This document shows positions 1 through 7,865 of a DNA stretch of 64,000 bases, piece after piece. The translations under genes and the position numbers were made by a program. The DNA lies in contig NZ_CP077085.1 of NCBI RefSeq assembly GCF_014268455.2, positions 1,488,001-1,552,000 of the forward strand. Reading direction: 5' to 3'. Origin of the DNA: Pseudomonas shahriarae. GTDB lineage: Bacteria; Pseudomonadota; Gammaproteobacteria; Pseudomonadales; Pseudomonadaceae. The stretch's first letter is position 1. Each line of letters begins with the position of its first letter. Under the pieces are notes generated by a model. It made no database searches and had not been told where the DNA came from. It worked only from the letters and a program-made list of their open reading frames with translations.

Positions 1-2
1 AC

Positions 3-614
3 GGCAAGGAGCAACCGGCGACCCTGGTCCAGCAGATCCTGCCGACCCTGGCCGATGTACGTGCCGAATTGCCGGACGGTTACCTGTTGGACGTGGGCGG
101 CACCGTGGAAGACTCCGCCCGAGGGCAGAACTCGGTGAAGGCCGGGGTGCCGCTGTTTATCGTGGTGGTGCTGACCTTGCTGATGCTACAACTGCGCAGC
201 TTCTCGCGCACGGCCATGGTGTTCCTGACCGCGCCGCTGGGGCTGATCGGGGTGACGCTGTTCCTGCTGGTGTTCCGCCAGCCGTTTGGCTTCGTGGCCA
301 TGTTGGGGACCATCGCGTTGTCGGGGATGATCATGCGTAACTCGGTGATCCTGGTGGACCAGATCGAGCAGGACATCAAGGCGGGCCTGGAGCCTTGGCA
401 GGCGATTATCGAAGCCACCGTGCGGCGCTTCCGGCCGATTGTGCTGACGGCCCTGGCGGCGGTGTTGGCGATGATCCCGCTGTCGCGCAGTGTGTTTTTC
501 GGGCCGATGGCGGTGGCGATCATGGGCGGGTTGATTGTGGCGACGGCGTTGACGCTGCTGTTTTTGCCGGCGCTGTATGCGGCGTGGTTCCGGGTCAAGC
601 CGCACTCGGCATAA
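3..614 (+). CDS. RND efflux transporter permease, C-terminal fragment
   Basis: This is the last ~203 codons of a resistance-nodulation-division inner-membrane pump; the frame is open from the left edge, so the gene begins outside the window. Visible are the end of the second periplasmic loop (about the first 45 residues) and then hydrophobic segments matching the final transmembrane helices of AcrB-type proteins, with the family-typical GMIMRNSVILVDQI stretch and a closing LFLPALYAAWF helix. RND pumps work with a periplasmic adaptor and an outer-membrane channel to export drugs or other toxic compounds by proton antiport. The sequence resembles the HAE1/TriC-like group more than the metal-exporting CusA group, but substrate cannot be judged from this fragment. 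A hairpin at 673-693 follows the stop. Confidence 0.88.
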   Translation, partial: GKEQPATLVQQILPTLADVRAELPDGYLLDVGGTVEDSARGQNSVKAGVPLFIVVVLTLLMLQLRSFSRTAMVFLTAPLGLIGVTLFLLVFRQPFGFVAMLGTIALSGMIMRNSVILVDQIEQDIKAGLEPWQAIIEATVRRFRPIVLTALAAVLAMIPLSRSVFFGPMAVAIMGGLIVATALTLLFLPALYAAWFRVKPHSA

Positions 615-670
615 GCCTGCGTGAATCGGCTACAGGGTTTAGGAACTTTTTCCTGCGTGTTTGCCACTTA

Positions 671-700
671 GGGGTACCTGAGTTACAGGTACCTTCTTCT
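671..700 (+). terminator. Putative terminator of the RND pump gene
   Basis: An 8-bp perfect inverted repeat (GGTACCTG 673-680 / CAGGTACC 686-693) with a 5-nt loop is followed by TTCTTCT. It lies 59 bp after the stop codon. The T tract is imperfect. Confidence 0.5.
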
Positions 701-752
701 GGCAACGGGGTTGTTACAGAACAAGGCTTTATCAACCTGCGAGGAATTACCT

Positions 753-935
753 ATGGGTTTATTTGCAATGGGTGGTATAGGTATAGGTCTGGGCATGATG
801 CCGATGATGGCCTTCAAAATGGGCAAGCGCGGTAAATCCAAATGCAAGCCTCCGCCCTGCCACCACCACCACCACGCTCAACCGCCGCAGTTCTCCAGTA
901 CCATCAAGTACGAGGGGAAAATCAGCTACAGCTGA
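753..935 (+). CDS. Small His/Cys/Met-rich protein, unknown function
   Basis: A 60-residue ORF; ATG 753 was chosen because GAGGA at 741-745 gives a good ribosome-binding site 7 nt away, whereas the longer TTG start at 711 has none. Residues 1-20 are a Gly/Met-rich hydrophobic stretch (MGGIGIGLGMMPMMAF), residues 23-32 are basic, then comes a Cys-Pro-Pro-Pro-Cys motif directly followed by five histidines (37-41) and a polar tail. Cys, His and Met clusters suggest transition-metal binding, but this is inference; I do not recognise a family. It lies alone between two hairpins, on the same strand as the RND pump and opposite the DUF4197 gene. The five histidines are encoded in situ within an ordinary reading frame. 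Confidence 0.6.
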   Translation: MGLFAMGGIGIGLGMMPMMAFKMGKRGKSKCKPPPCHHHHHAQPPQFSSTIKYEGKISYS

Positions 936-970
936 TGGTAGTAAGGGGCATGTCCGCTGGGCAATAACAC

Positions 971-1003
971 CAACGCCCCAATTATTCGGGGCGTTGTTGT
1001 TGG
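971..1003. terminator. Convergent hairpin terminator
   Basis: A 9-bp perfect stem (CAACGCCCC 971-979 / GGGGCGTTG 988-996) with loop AATTATT... is followed on the + strand by TTGTTGG. It sits between convergent genes (60-aa ORF and DUF4197 gene) and could stop transcription from both sides. Confidence 0.6.
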
Positions 1004-1018
1004 TTACCGACGGTGTAC

Positions 1019-1705
1019 CTAGAGGGCACCGAACACTTTCTTCGCCAGGCTGGTCGCGGCGGCTGCCGGGTTCTGGCGAATGCTTTCTTCCTGTTGGGCA
1101 ATCATCTTGAACAAGCCGTCCAGCGCTTGCTCAGTCACGTAGTTTTCGACGCTGTCGCTCTTGCCACCCAGTAAACCCAGGGGCGCCTTTTTGGCGAGCG
1201 CGTTGTATTGCTGGGCTACACCGACCTTGTCCGTGGATTGCTTGACGATCGGCAGGAACTTGGCGCGGATCTGCTCACGGCTGCTTTTGTCCAGATACTG
1301 GGTCGCCGAATCCTGGCCACCGCTGAGGATGCCCTTGGCGTCGTTCACGCTCATGTTTTTCACGGCATTCACCAGAATCGGCTGGGCCTGGGTCACGGCG
1401 GATTCGGCAGCCTTGTTCATGCTGTCTTCAAGCTGGGTGATCTGATCGCCCATGCCGAGCATTTTCAGGGCGCCGGCGGCTTTCTCCAGCTTGCCCGGCA
1501 AACCGATCTTGACCTCGGGGTTGTTGCTGAAGCCACCGGGAGCCCCCAGTTGCTTGACGGCAATCTGTGCGCCTTGGGTCAGGGCGTCCTTGAGGCCGCC
1601 GGTAGCGTCGCCCTGGGACAGGTCACCGAGGGACAGGGCCATGGCGTTGGCACCGAGCAGCAGGCCGGCACACAAGGTGGTGAGGCGAAGAGAGTTACGG
1701 AGCAT
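1019..1705 (-). CDS. DUF4197 domain-containing exported protein
   Basis: The 228-residue product begins with a Sec-type signal peptide (hydrophobic core LTTLCAGLLLGANA, likely cleavage after Ala23), so it is probably periplasmic. The rest matches the general look of DUF4197 proteins: an alpha-helical domain with repeated Ala/Gln/Lys-rich helices, the central NAVKNMSVNDAKGILSGG segment, and a C-terminal helix ending in SLAKKVFGAL. Members are widespread in gammaproteobacteria; the function is not known to me. The start ATG is preceded by AAGGAAG. It follows the YbaY-type lipoprotein gene by 25 bp and is probably cotranscribed with it and plsB. Confidence 0.85.
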   Translation of the reverse strand: MLRNSLRLTTLCAGLLLGANAMALSLGDLSQGDATGGLKDALTQGAQIAVKQLGAPGGFSNNPEVKIGLPGKLEKAAGALKMLGMGDQITQLEDSMNKAAESAVTQAQPILVNAVKNMSVNDAKGILSGGQDSATQYLDKSSREQIRAKFLPIVKQSTDKVGVAQQYNALAKKAPLGLLGGKSDSVENYVTEQALDGLFKMIAQQEESIRQNPAAAATSLAKKVFGAL

Positions 1706-1730
1706 GGGCGCTTCCTTTTAATCGACTGGA

Positions 1731-2132
1731 TCAGTGGGCAACGGCGTCAACGCGCAGGCGCAGCGGCTGGGAATCCTGGCCGTTCAACTGCACCGAATGG
1801 CGCTCGGTGGTGATAAACATTAGCTTGCCATCCAGCTCGATGCGAGCGCTGACCGAATAGCTGTGGCCAGGCTTGACCTGGGCCGGGTCGTAGCTCAGGT
1901 GGAAGGGCAGCGGCACCTGGCCGTTGACCGGGCCTTTCTGCTCGGCCAGGGTGACGGCGGGCGCATCGGCCAGGGACACATCCTGCAGGCTGACGCTCAA
2001 GGTCGCGGCGGGCGGCAGGGCGATGCGTTGCAGGTAGAACACTTCGCCATCAAGGCTGGCTTTGGGCGCAGGATTCATCGAGTGACAGGCTCCCAGCAGG
2101 GCGGTCAGGCCCAAGAGGATGATTTTTTTCAT
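1731..2132 (-). CDS. YbaY/YscW-type outer-membrane lipoprotein
   Basis: A 133-residue lipoprotein precursor. The start at 2132 was chosen over an upstream in-frame ATG (2165) because it begins a lipoprotein signal peptide and has AAGGAG 6-7 nt upstream. The lipobox is LLGAC with Cys16 as the expected lipidation site. The mature part is beta-rich and resembles the YbaY family (related to YscW secretion chaperones): a GEVFYLQRIALPPAATLSVSLQDVS segment split by short loops, then a PFHLSYDP motif and a second beta block. In such families it is expected on the periplasmic face of the outer membrane; its precise role is unknown. It lies 51 bp after plsB and 25 bp before the DUF4197 gene on the same strand. 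Confidence 0.82.
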   Translation of the reverse strand: MKKIILLGLTALLGACHSMNPAPKASLDGEVFYLQRIALPPAATLSVSLQDVSLADAPAVTLAEQKGPVNGQVPLPFHLSYDPAQVKPGHSYSVSARIELDGKLMFITTERHSVQLNGQDSQPLRLRVDAVAH

Positions 2133-2183
2133 GGTACAGCTCCTTGTCAACGGCGCCAGAAACACCCTGGCGCCCTGGTAAAT

Positions 2184-4688
2184 CTAGCGGGTTTCGTCCG
2201 CCTCGGCGTCCGGTGCGGGCGCTTCTTCATTGCGGTGCAACGCGACCTGGCGGATCGACAGGCGAATCTCCGCCGGCAACACCCGTTTGGCTGCGCCTTC
2301 GGCCAATTCGCCGAGCAGGTCGTGGTAACTCAACTTGCCGGCTTCATCGCGACGCAGCACATCTTGCTCGAGCAACGTCTGAATAAAATGTCGGAAAAGG
2401 CTCTTATCGAAGAACTCCGGGGCATTCAGGCCATGCAGGATCGACAGGCGCTGGGCCATGACCGTGCACAAGTCTTCCAGCTCTTCGGCGCTGATGCTGT
2501 TCTGGCCACTGTTGAGCAGCAGGGAAATGGCCATGTAGAAGCGTTGCAGGGTCTGGGCAATGCTCTTGGACAGCAGGGTCAGCAGCACAAAGTTGCGCGA
2601 ACTGGGCGCCGGGCGCAGGTAGATGTTGTTTTCAAAGCGCAGCAGACCTTGTTCTACCAAGGCTTCGAGCCACTGGTCGACCACTGCGTCAAGTTCGTCC
2701 AGGGTCCAGCGGATGAACAACTCCGATTGCAGGTACGGATAGAGCGCACGGGTGTAGCGCAGGATCTGTTCGCGGCTCATGCGCGAGCTGCTCTGGAAGA
2801 AGCTGGCCAACAGCGCCGGCAGGGCGAAGATATGCAGCACGTTGTTGCGGTAATAGGTCATCAGGACGGCGTTTTGCTCGTCCAGATAGAGGATCTTGCC
2901 CAGGGCATCACTCTGTTCCGACAGCAGGTTCATGTCCTTGACGTGCTTGATCAAGGCCTGGCCGTCACCTTCGGGCAGCGTGGTGTGGGGCGAGTAGGGC
3001 ACCCGGCGCAGCAGCGCCAGGTACAGGTCCAGCACCCGGGCCATGGCCTGGTCGTCCAGGGCCAGGCGGCTAGTGGACAGTAGCGCCAACGCTACCAGGT
3101 TCACCGGGTTGATCGCGGCCGCCTCGTTGAGGTGCTGGGCCACGCGCTCGCCGAGGCGGTTGGTGGTCTCATTCAACCAGGCCGGCTTGTAGTTCGGTGC
3201 CAGATCCTGGGCGCGCCAGTCCGGTTGCTCCTGGTCAAGGAATTCCGCCAGCTTGATCGGCTCGCCGAAGTTGACCGCCACCTGGCCAAAGCGCTGCTTC
3301 AGCGCGCCAATGACCTTGAAGATATCGAAGATCGACTCTTTCTTTTTCGTCGCCCCGCGCAGTTCGCCCAGGTAGGTGCGGCCTTCCAGCACCCGTTCAT
3401 AGCCGATATACACCGGCACAAACACGATGGGCATGCGCGAGGAGCGCAGGAAGCTGCGCAGGGTGATCGCCAGCATCCCGGTCTTGGGTTGCAGCATGCG
3501 CCCGGTGCGCGAGCGGCCGCCTTCGACGAAGTACTCCACCGGGAAGCCCTTGGTGAACAGGGTATGCAGGTATTCGTTGAACACCGAGGTGTACAGCGGG
3601 TTGCCCTTGAAGGTACGGCGCATGAAAAACGCCCCGCCGCGGCGCAACAGGCTGCCGATCACCGGCATATTGAGATTAATCCCGGCAGCAATGTGCGGCG
3701 GGGTCAGGCCGTTCTTGAATAGGAGGTAAGACAGCAGCAGGTAGTCGATATGGCTGCGGTGGCAGGGCACGTAGATCACTTCGTAGCCCTGGGCGACCTT
3801 TTGCACACCTTCGATATTGTTGACCTTGATGCCGTCGTAGATCTTGTTCCAGAACCAGCTCAGCACCACTTCGAGGAAGCGGATGGCGGTGTAGGTGTAG
3901 TCCGAGGCAATTTCGTTGCCATAGCGCAGGGCCTGGGCCTTGGCTTTTTCCGGGGTGATCTTTTCCCGCTCGGCCTCGTCGAGGATCGCCTGGCGCACCA
4001 GTGGCATATTCACCAGGCCTTTGACCAGGTTGCGCCGGTGGGACAGGTCGGGGCCGATCACCGCAGTCTTCAGGTTGCGAAAGTGTACCCGCAGGATGCG
4101 TTGGGCCATTCGTACGGTGCGTTCGTGACCTTTATTGTGCTCGATCAATTCACGCAGGTTGATTGGCGCAGAGAATTGCACTCGGGTCTTGCGCCCCAGG
4201 ATCAGGATGCTCAACAGCCGGCGCAGGCGCCCGGTGACTGCCCAACTGTCGGCGAACAGCAGTTTCCAGGGGCTCGACTCGCTGGCGGGCGACTGGCCCC
4301 AGAACACGCTGGCCGGAATGATCTGGGCGTTTTCTTCGGCATGCTCGGTCAGGGTGTTGACCAGGCGGGTCAGGGTCGGCGGCGCGCCGCGCTTGTCCTG
4401 GCGGCCGAGCCAGTCCGGGTCCGGGGTCAGGTAGAAGAACGCCGCCGGTTCCATCAACGGGCCAACGGACACCGGCAGCACCGGGCGCGGCAAGCCGGCC
4501 TTGGTGCACTCGGCATCCACCACGGCCAGTTCGGTCAGGGAGGGCGATTGCAGGACGTAGAACACCGGCCGGCTGCGGTCCAGGTTAAGGGTGAGGGACG
4601 ACTGGTTGATCGTCTCCGAGCGAACCCAGAGGTACAACAGTCGGCGCAAGGTGCCAAATACCAGACGGCGGAACGGGGAGCGGGTCAT
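2184..4688 (-). CDS. plsB: Glycerol-3-phosphate 1-O-acyltransferase PlsB
   Basis: This inner-membrane enzyme makes 1-acyl-glycerol-3-phosphate from glycerol-3-phosphate and acyl-ACP or acyl-CoA, the first committed step of phospholipid synthesis. The 834-residue length fits the long gammaproteobacterial PlsB type. The HX4D acyltransferase signature is at His310-Asp315 (HRSHID), followed by the GGAFFMRR block and the glycerol-phosphate-binding [10 protein letters not shown] block near residue 390, then the [13 protein letters not shown] block. The acidic C-terminal tail is low-complexity. ATG 4688 gives a normal PlsB N-terminus. A lipoprotein and a DUF4197 gene follow on the same strand, a likely envelope-related operon. 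Confidence 0.97.
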   Translation of the reverse strand: MTRSPFRRLVFGTLRRLLYLWVRSETINQSSLTLNLDRSRPVFYVLQSPSLTELAVVDAECTKAGLPRPVLPVSVGPLMEPAAFFYLTPDPDWLGRQDKRGAPPTLTRLVNTLTEHAEENAQIIPASVFWGQSPASESSPWKLLFADSWAVTGRLRRLLSILILGRKTRVQFSAPINLRELIEHNKGHERTVRMAQRILRVHFRNLKTAVIGPDLSHRRNLVKGLVNMPLVRQAILDEAEREKITPEKAKAQALRYGNEIASDYTYTAIRFLEVVLSWFWNKIYDGIKVNNIEGVQKVAQGYEVIYVPCHRSHIDYLLLSYLLFKNGLTPPHIAAGINLNMPVIGSLLRRGGAFFMRRTFKGNPLYTSVFNEYLHTLFTKGFPVEYFVEGGRSRTGRMLQPKTGMLAITLRSFLRSSRMPIVFVPVYIGYERVLEGRTYLGELRGATKKKESIFDIFKVIGALKQRFGQVAVNFGEPIKLAEFLDQEQPDWRAQDLAPNYKPAWLNETTNRLGERVAQHLNEAAAINPVNLVALALLSTSRLALDDQAMARVLDLYLALLRRVPYSPHTTLPEGDGQALIKHVKDMNLLSEQSDALGKILYLDEQNAVLMTYYRNNVLHIFALPALLASFFQSSSRMSREQILRYTRALYPYLQSELFIRWTLDELDAVVDQWLEALVEQGLLRFENNIYLRPAPSSRNFVLLTLLSKSIAQTLQRFYMAISLLLNSGQNSISAEELEDLCTVMAQRLSILHGLNAPEFFDKSLFRHFIQTLLEQDVLRRDEAGKLSYHDLLGELAEGAAKRVLPAEIRLSIRQVALHRNEEAPAPDAEADETR

Positions 4689-4788
4689 AGGCGTGCTGCT
4701 TTGAGTGGAAAAAACCGAGCAGGCGCTCGGGCGGGTAGTGTGCCGTATTCGCCGAAAATCGGCAAAAAAGCAGCGATGTAAAGTTGAG

Positions 4789-4816
4789 TTGATCGTTTTT
4801 GAGCCTGTCTTATACT
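4789..4816 (+). promoter_or_regulatory. Sigma-70 promoter of the cold-shock gene
   Basis: TTGATC (4789-4794), a 16-bp spacer and TATACT (4811-4816). The predicted start near 4823 leaves a leader of about 45 nt, shorter than the long leaders of classical cold-inducible csp mRNAs. Confidence 0.7.
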
Positions 4817-4867
4817 CGGCAGTTCAATGCGACTGACTCAACAATAAAAACCAGTGGGAGCAAACAG

Positions 4868-5077
4868 ATGACAACGCGCGAAACCGGCAATGTGAAGTGG
4901 TTCAACGACGCCAAGGGCTATGGTTTTATCCAGCGGGAGGATGGCAAGGATGTGTTTGTGCACTACCGCGCTATCCGCGGTGAAGGCCACCGCTCCCTGG
5001 CCGAGGGCCAGCAGGTGGAATACGCCGTGGTGACCGGCGACAAGGGCTTGCAGGCTGAGGATGTAGTCGGTCTTTAA
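4868..5077 (+). CDS. Cold-shock domain protein
   Basis: A 69-residue single OB-fold nucleic-acid-binding protein. RNP1 is KGYGFI (16-21) and RNP2 is VFVHY (29-33), so the aromatic RNA-contacting residues are present. ATG 4868 was chosen because GGGAG lies 7-8 nt upstream and the N-terminus aligns with other Csp proteins; a longer start at 4799 would overlap the promoter. The protein is more divergent from CspA than the second copy at 56463-56672 (Tyr for Phe in both motifs, EDGKD loop, more charged). It is likely an RNA chaperone; the short leader suggests it need not be cold-inducible. From memory the gene order csp - small protein - rlmA - dapE - ndvB matches a P. aeruginosa cluster. Confidence 0.92.
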   Translation: MTTRETGNVKWFNDAKGYGFIQREDGKDVFVHYRAIRGEGHRSLAEGQQVEYAVVTGDKGLQAEDVVGL

Positions 5078-5106
5078 AGCAGATTTCTGCAACGCCGCTG
5101 AACCCA

Positions 5107-5196
5107 TGTGGGAGCGGGCTTGCTCGCGAAAGCGCTGAATCAGTCACTGTAGAGGTTGACTGATTGACTGCTTTCGCGAGCAAGCCCGCTCCCACA
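5107..5196. repeat. REP doublet (inverted pair)
   Basis: A perfect 27-bp inverted repeat (5107-5133 and 5170-5196) with core GGGAGCGGGCTTGCTCGCGAA, separated by 36 bp. It lies between convergent genes and would form a long stem-loop in RNA. This is the fluorescent-pseudomonad REP type, normally mobilised by RAYT transposases elsewhere in the genome. Confidence 0.9.
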
Positions 5197-5220
5197 TCTG
5201 ATTGGGTTCACAGTTCAGAA

Positions 5221-5598
5221 TCAGGTGGTTTTCCAGGTGATCTGCTCTTCACCGTCGGTGCTGATCCGAATCCAGGTGTCGGCGCTTTCTTCACCTTCTT
5301 CCTCGACCCACGTCCCCGGCGCGCAGCGCACTTCAACGTTCAGCGCGGCAAAGGCCGCACGGGCGCAGGCGATGTCGTCTTCCCACGGGGTCTGGTCGCT
5401 TTCCAGGTACAGGCTGTTCCATTTGCCCACGGCCTTGGGCAGCCAGGTCACTGGCACATTGCCGGCCTTGCACTTGTAGGTCTGGCCCTTCTGTACCCAG
5501 TCGGTGCACGGCCCCAGGGCAGCGCCGAGCCAGGCGGCGATAGCCTTGTAGTCGACGTCGGCGTCCTTGAGGTAAATCTCGATATCGGGTTGGCGCAT
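5221..5598 (-). CDS. Conserved small acidic protein, unknown function
   Basis: A 125-residue protein with no signal peptide. ATG 5598 has GAGGAA 6-7 nt upstream, so it was chosen over an in-frame start at 5631. The sequence is acidic and Trp-rich (seven Trp), with three Cys (GPCTDW, YKCKAG, VRCAPG) and an EEEGEES acidic loop near residue 100. I do not recognise a named domain. It follows rlmA by 73 bp on the same strand, and from memory an orthologue occupies the same position beside rlmA in P. aeruginosa. The conserved position suggests a real gene, probably cytoplasmic. Confidence 0.75.
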   Translation of the reverse strand: MRQPDIEIYLKDADVDYKAIAAWLGAALGPCTDWVQKGQTYKCKAGNVPVTWLPKAVGKWNSLYLESDQTPWEDDIACARAAFAALNVEVRCAPGTWVEEEGEESADTWIRISTDGEEQITWKTT

Positions 5599-5671
5599 GG
5601 ATGTTCCTCGTTGCGGGATTCGAAAATCCATTCGCGGATTCAGGGTGGGCGCAAAGGCCCGGAATAGTCGG

Positions 5672-6481
5672 TTATTGAAGCACGAAATAGTCGTAGCGCA
5701 TCGACACGGTGACCAGCAGCGGTTCGGCCTGCTCGATCACCTGGGCGCGGCGCTCGGCGCTGGCACGCCAGCCATGGGGGGTCATCGCCAGCAGATTGGC
5801 GCGGTCCCCGGGGTCGGCCAGGCTGAGCTTGAACTCCAGCACTTCGCTGTGTTGCAGGCTCATGCCGTCTGGCACCAGGGCCAGGTGCTTGTCGTCGGTG
5901 TACTCGCGCACTTCGTCGTACAGGCGTTCGCGCAGTTCCATCAGGTGGCCGCTGGTCGGTCCGACCTTCATCAGGCCGCCGCCCGGGCTGAGCAGACGCT
6001 TGGCTTCCTGCCAGTCCAGGGGGCTGAACACGCTGGCGAGGAACTGGCAACTGCCGTCGGCCAGCGGCACGCGGGCCATGCTGGCGATCAGCCAAGTCAG
6101 CGTCGGGTTGCGTTTGCACGCGCGCTTGACTGCTTCCTTGGAAATATCCAGGGCATAACCATCGGCGCGCAGCAGGGCATCGGCGATTTGCGCGGTGTAG
6201 TAGCCTTCGCCGCAACCGATATCCAGCCAGCGCTGGGGTTTGCGTTCGGCTGCCAGGGCGGCCAGGCGCCTGGCCACTGGCGCATAGTGACCGGCATTGA
6301 GGAAGTCGCGGCGCGCTTGCACCATGGCCAGGTTATCGCCTGGGTCACGGCTGTTCTTGTGCTGCACCGGCAACAGGTTCAGGTAACCCTGGCGGGCCCG
6401 GTCGAACCGGTGCCCGGCCGGGCATACCACGCCACTATCCACCTCATTGAGGGGCGCACTGCAAATGGGGCAAGCAAGCAT
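5672..6481 (-). CDS. rlmA: 23S rRNA (guanine-N1)-methyltransferase RlmA-type
   Basis: This 269-residue SAM-dependent enzyme is expected to methylate N1 of a helix-35 guanine (G745 in E. coli) of 23S rRNA. The N-terminal zinc finger is visible as Cys4, Cys7, Cys20 and His24 (CPIC...CPAGH), and the SAM-binding motif is LDIGCGEG at 86-93, followed by LDISKEAVKRA. The FSPLDWQEAKRLLSPGG block is typical of this family. Length equals that of E. coli RlmA. The start overlaps the stop of dapE (TGATG), so the two are probably translationally coupled. Confidence 0.93.
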   Translation of the reverse strand: MLACPICSAPLNEVDSGVVCPAGHRFDRARQGYLNLLPVQHKNSRDPGDNLAMVQARRDFLNAGHYAPVARRLAALAAERKPQRWLDIGCGEGYYTAQIADALLRADGYALDISKEAVKRACKRNPTLTWLIASMARVPLADGSCQFLASVFSPLDWQEAKRLLSPGGGLMKVGPTSGHLMELRERLYDEVREYTDDKHLALVPDGMSLQHSEVLEFKLSLADPGDRANLLAMTPHGWRASAERRAQVIEQAEPLLVTVSMRYDYFVLQ

Positions 6482-7632
6482 CAGGCGAGCAACTTGATCA
6501 GGGTCTGGTAGTAGATTTCGGTCAGCACATCGAGGTCGCTGGCCAGAATGCGCTCATTGACCTGATGGATCGTCGCGTTGACCGGGCCCAGTTCCACCAC
6601 TTGGGTGCCGAGGGTCGCGATAAAGCGCCCGTCGGAGGTGCCGCCACTGGTGGACGCCTGGGTCTCGCGGCCGGTAATGGCCTTGATGCTGGCGGACACC
6701 GCATCGAGCAGCGCGCCCGGCTCGGTCAGGAACGGCAGGCCCGACAGCGCCCACTCCACATGCCAGTCCAGGCCATGCTTGTCGAGAATCGCCGCGACCC
6801 GCTGTTGCAGGCCTTCGACGGTGGACTCGGTGGAGAAACGGAAGTTGAACACCGCCGTCAGGTCACCCGGGATCACGTTGGTGGCGCCGGTGCCGGAATT
6901 GAGGTTGGAAATCTGGAAGCTGGTCGGCGGGAAGAAGGTATTGCCGTTGTCCCAATGCTCGGCGGCCAGTTCGGCCAGGGCCGGGGCGGCCAGGTGGATC
7001 GGGTTCTTTGCCAGGTGCGGGTAAGCCACGTGGCCTTGCACACCGCGCACGGTCAGGGTCGCACCGAGGGAGCCGCGACGGCCGTTCTTGACCACATCGC
7101 CCACCAGGGTGGTGCTCGACGGTTCACCGACGATGCACCAGTCCAGGCGCTCCTTGCGTGCTGCCAGGCGCTCGATCACTGCCTTGGTGCCGTGGTGCGC
7201 CGGGCCTTCTTCGTCGCTGGTGATCAGGAACGCCACCGAACCCTTGTGGTCCGGGTAGTCCTTCACAAAGCGCTCGGAGGCCACCAGCATCGCGGCCAGG
7301 CTGCCCTTCATGTCGGCCGCGCCACGCCCGCACAACATGCCGTGTTCGTCGATCAGTGCGTCGAACGGGTCATTCTGCCAGGCCTGCACCGGGCCGGTCG
7401 GGACCACGTCGGTGTGGCCGGCGAAGCACAGCACCGGGCCTTCGTGTTTGCCGTGGGTGGCCCAGAAGTTGTCCACATCTTCGATGCGCATCGGCTCAAG
7501 CGCAAAGCCGGCGTCGCCCAGGCGCTGCATCATCAGCTTCTGGCAATCGGCGTCGATCGGTGTCACCGACGGGCGGCGGATCAAGTCGATAGCGAGTTGG
7601 AGGGTCGGCGAAAGGTCGGCGTGGGCCGTCAT
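6481..7632 (-). CDS. dapE: Succinyl-diaminopimelate desuccinylase DapE
   Basis: The di-zinc enzyme hydrolyses N-succinyl-LL-2,6-diaminopimelate to LL-diaminopimelate in lysine and peptidoglycan precursor synthesis. The 383-residue length is standard. Metal ligands are seen in GHTDVV (His73, catalytic Asp75), GAADMKG (Asp107) and TSDEEGPA (Glu141/Glu142), plus the C-terminal GGTSDGRF and NATIHQVNE motifs. ATG 7632 was chosen for homology and CGGAG upstream; in-frame sequence further upstream is REP DNA. Together with dapD and dapC this window holds three of the succinylase-branch genes. Confidence 0.97.
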   Translation of the reverse strand: MTAHADLSPTLQLAIDLIRRPSVTPIDADCQKLMMQRLGDAGFALEPMRIEDVDNFWATHGKHEGPVLCFAGHTDVVPTGPVQAWQNDPFDALIDEHGMLCGRGAADMKGSLAAMLVASERFVKDYPDHKGSVAFLITSDEEGPAHHGTKAVIERLAARKERLDWCIVGEPSSTTLVGDVVKNGRRGSLGATLTVRGVQGHVAYPHLAKNPIHLAAPALAELAAEHWDNGNTFFPPTSFQISNLNSGTGATNVIPGDLTAVFNFRFSTESTVEGLQQRVAAILDKHGLDWHVEWALSGLPFLTEPGALLDAVSASIKAITGRETQASTSGGTSDGRFIATLGTQVVELGPVNATIHQVNERILASDLDVLTEIYYQTLIKLLA

Positions 7633-7685
7633 GGGAAAACTCCGAAGGTGTGTCAGGGCGCAAGACGAGAGTGAAATATATCCAA

Positions 7686-7772
7686 TGTGGGAGCGGGCTT
7701 GCCCGCGCTGCAGGCGCCGCGGTGTAGCACTTGCACCGCAGCGATGCCATCGCGGGCAAGCCCGCTCCCACA
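7686..7772. repeat. REP doublet upstream of dapE
   Basis: Inverted 22-bp arms (7686-7707 and 7751-7772) with core GTGGGAGCGGGCTTGCCCGCG, between the ndvB-like stop and dapE start. It lies just upstream of dapE on the coding strand, so dapE transcription must start within or downstream of it, or read through from the ndvB-like gene. Confidence 0.9.
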
Positions 7773-7865
7773 AGGGGGGGCAGTGGCTGCCTGAACCCAT
7801 AAAGGGCCGTTATCTTATAGCAAAACGGCGACCAGAGGCCGCCGTTTAGTGCATTGCGCAAGTTT

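Noticed and set aside
845-880. Five-His run as a cloning tag artefact
   Set aside because: It is preceded by native-looking coding sequence, has five not six His, lies mid-protein and no vector sequence is seen.
5107-5196. Possible CRISPR-like or attachment-site repeat
   Set aside because: There are only two arms in inverted, not direct, orientation, and no spacers; it fits REP doublets.
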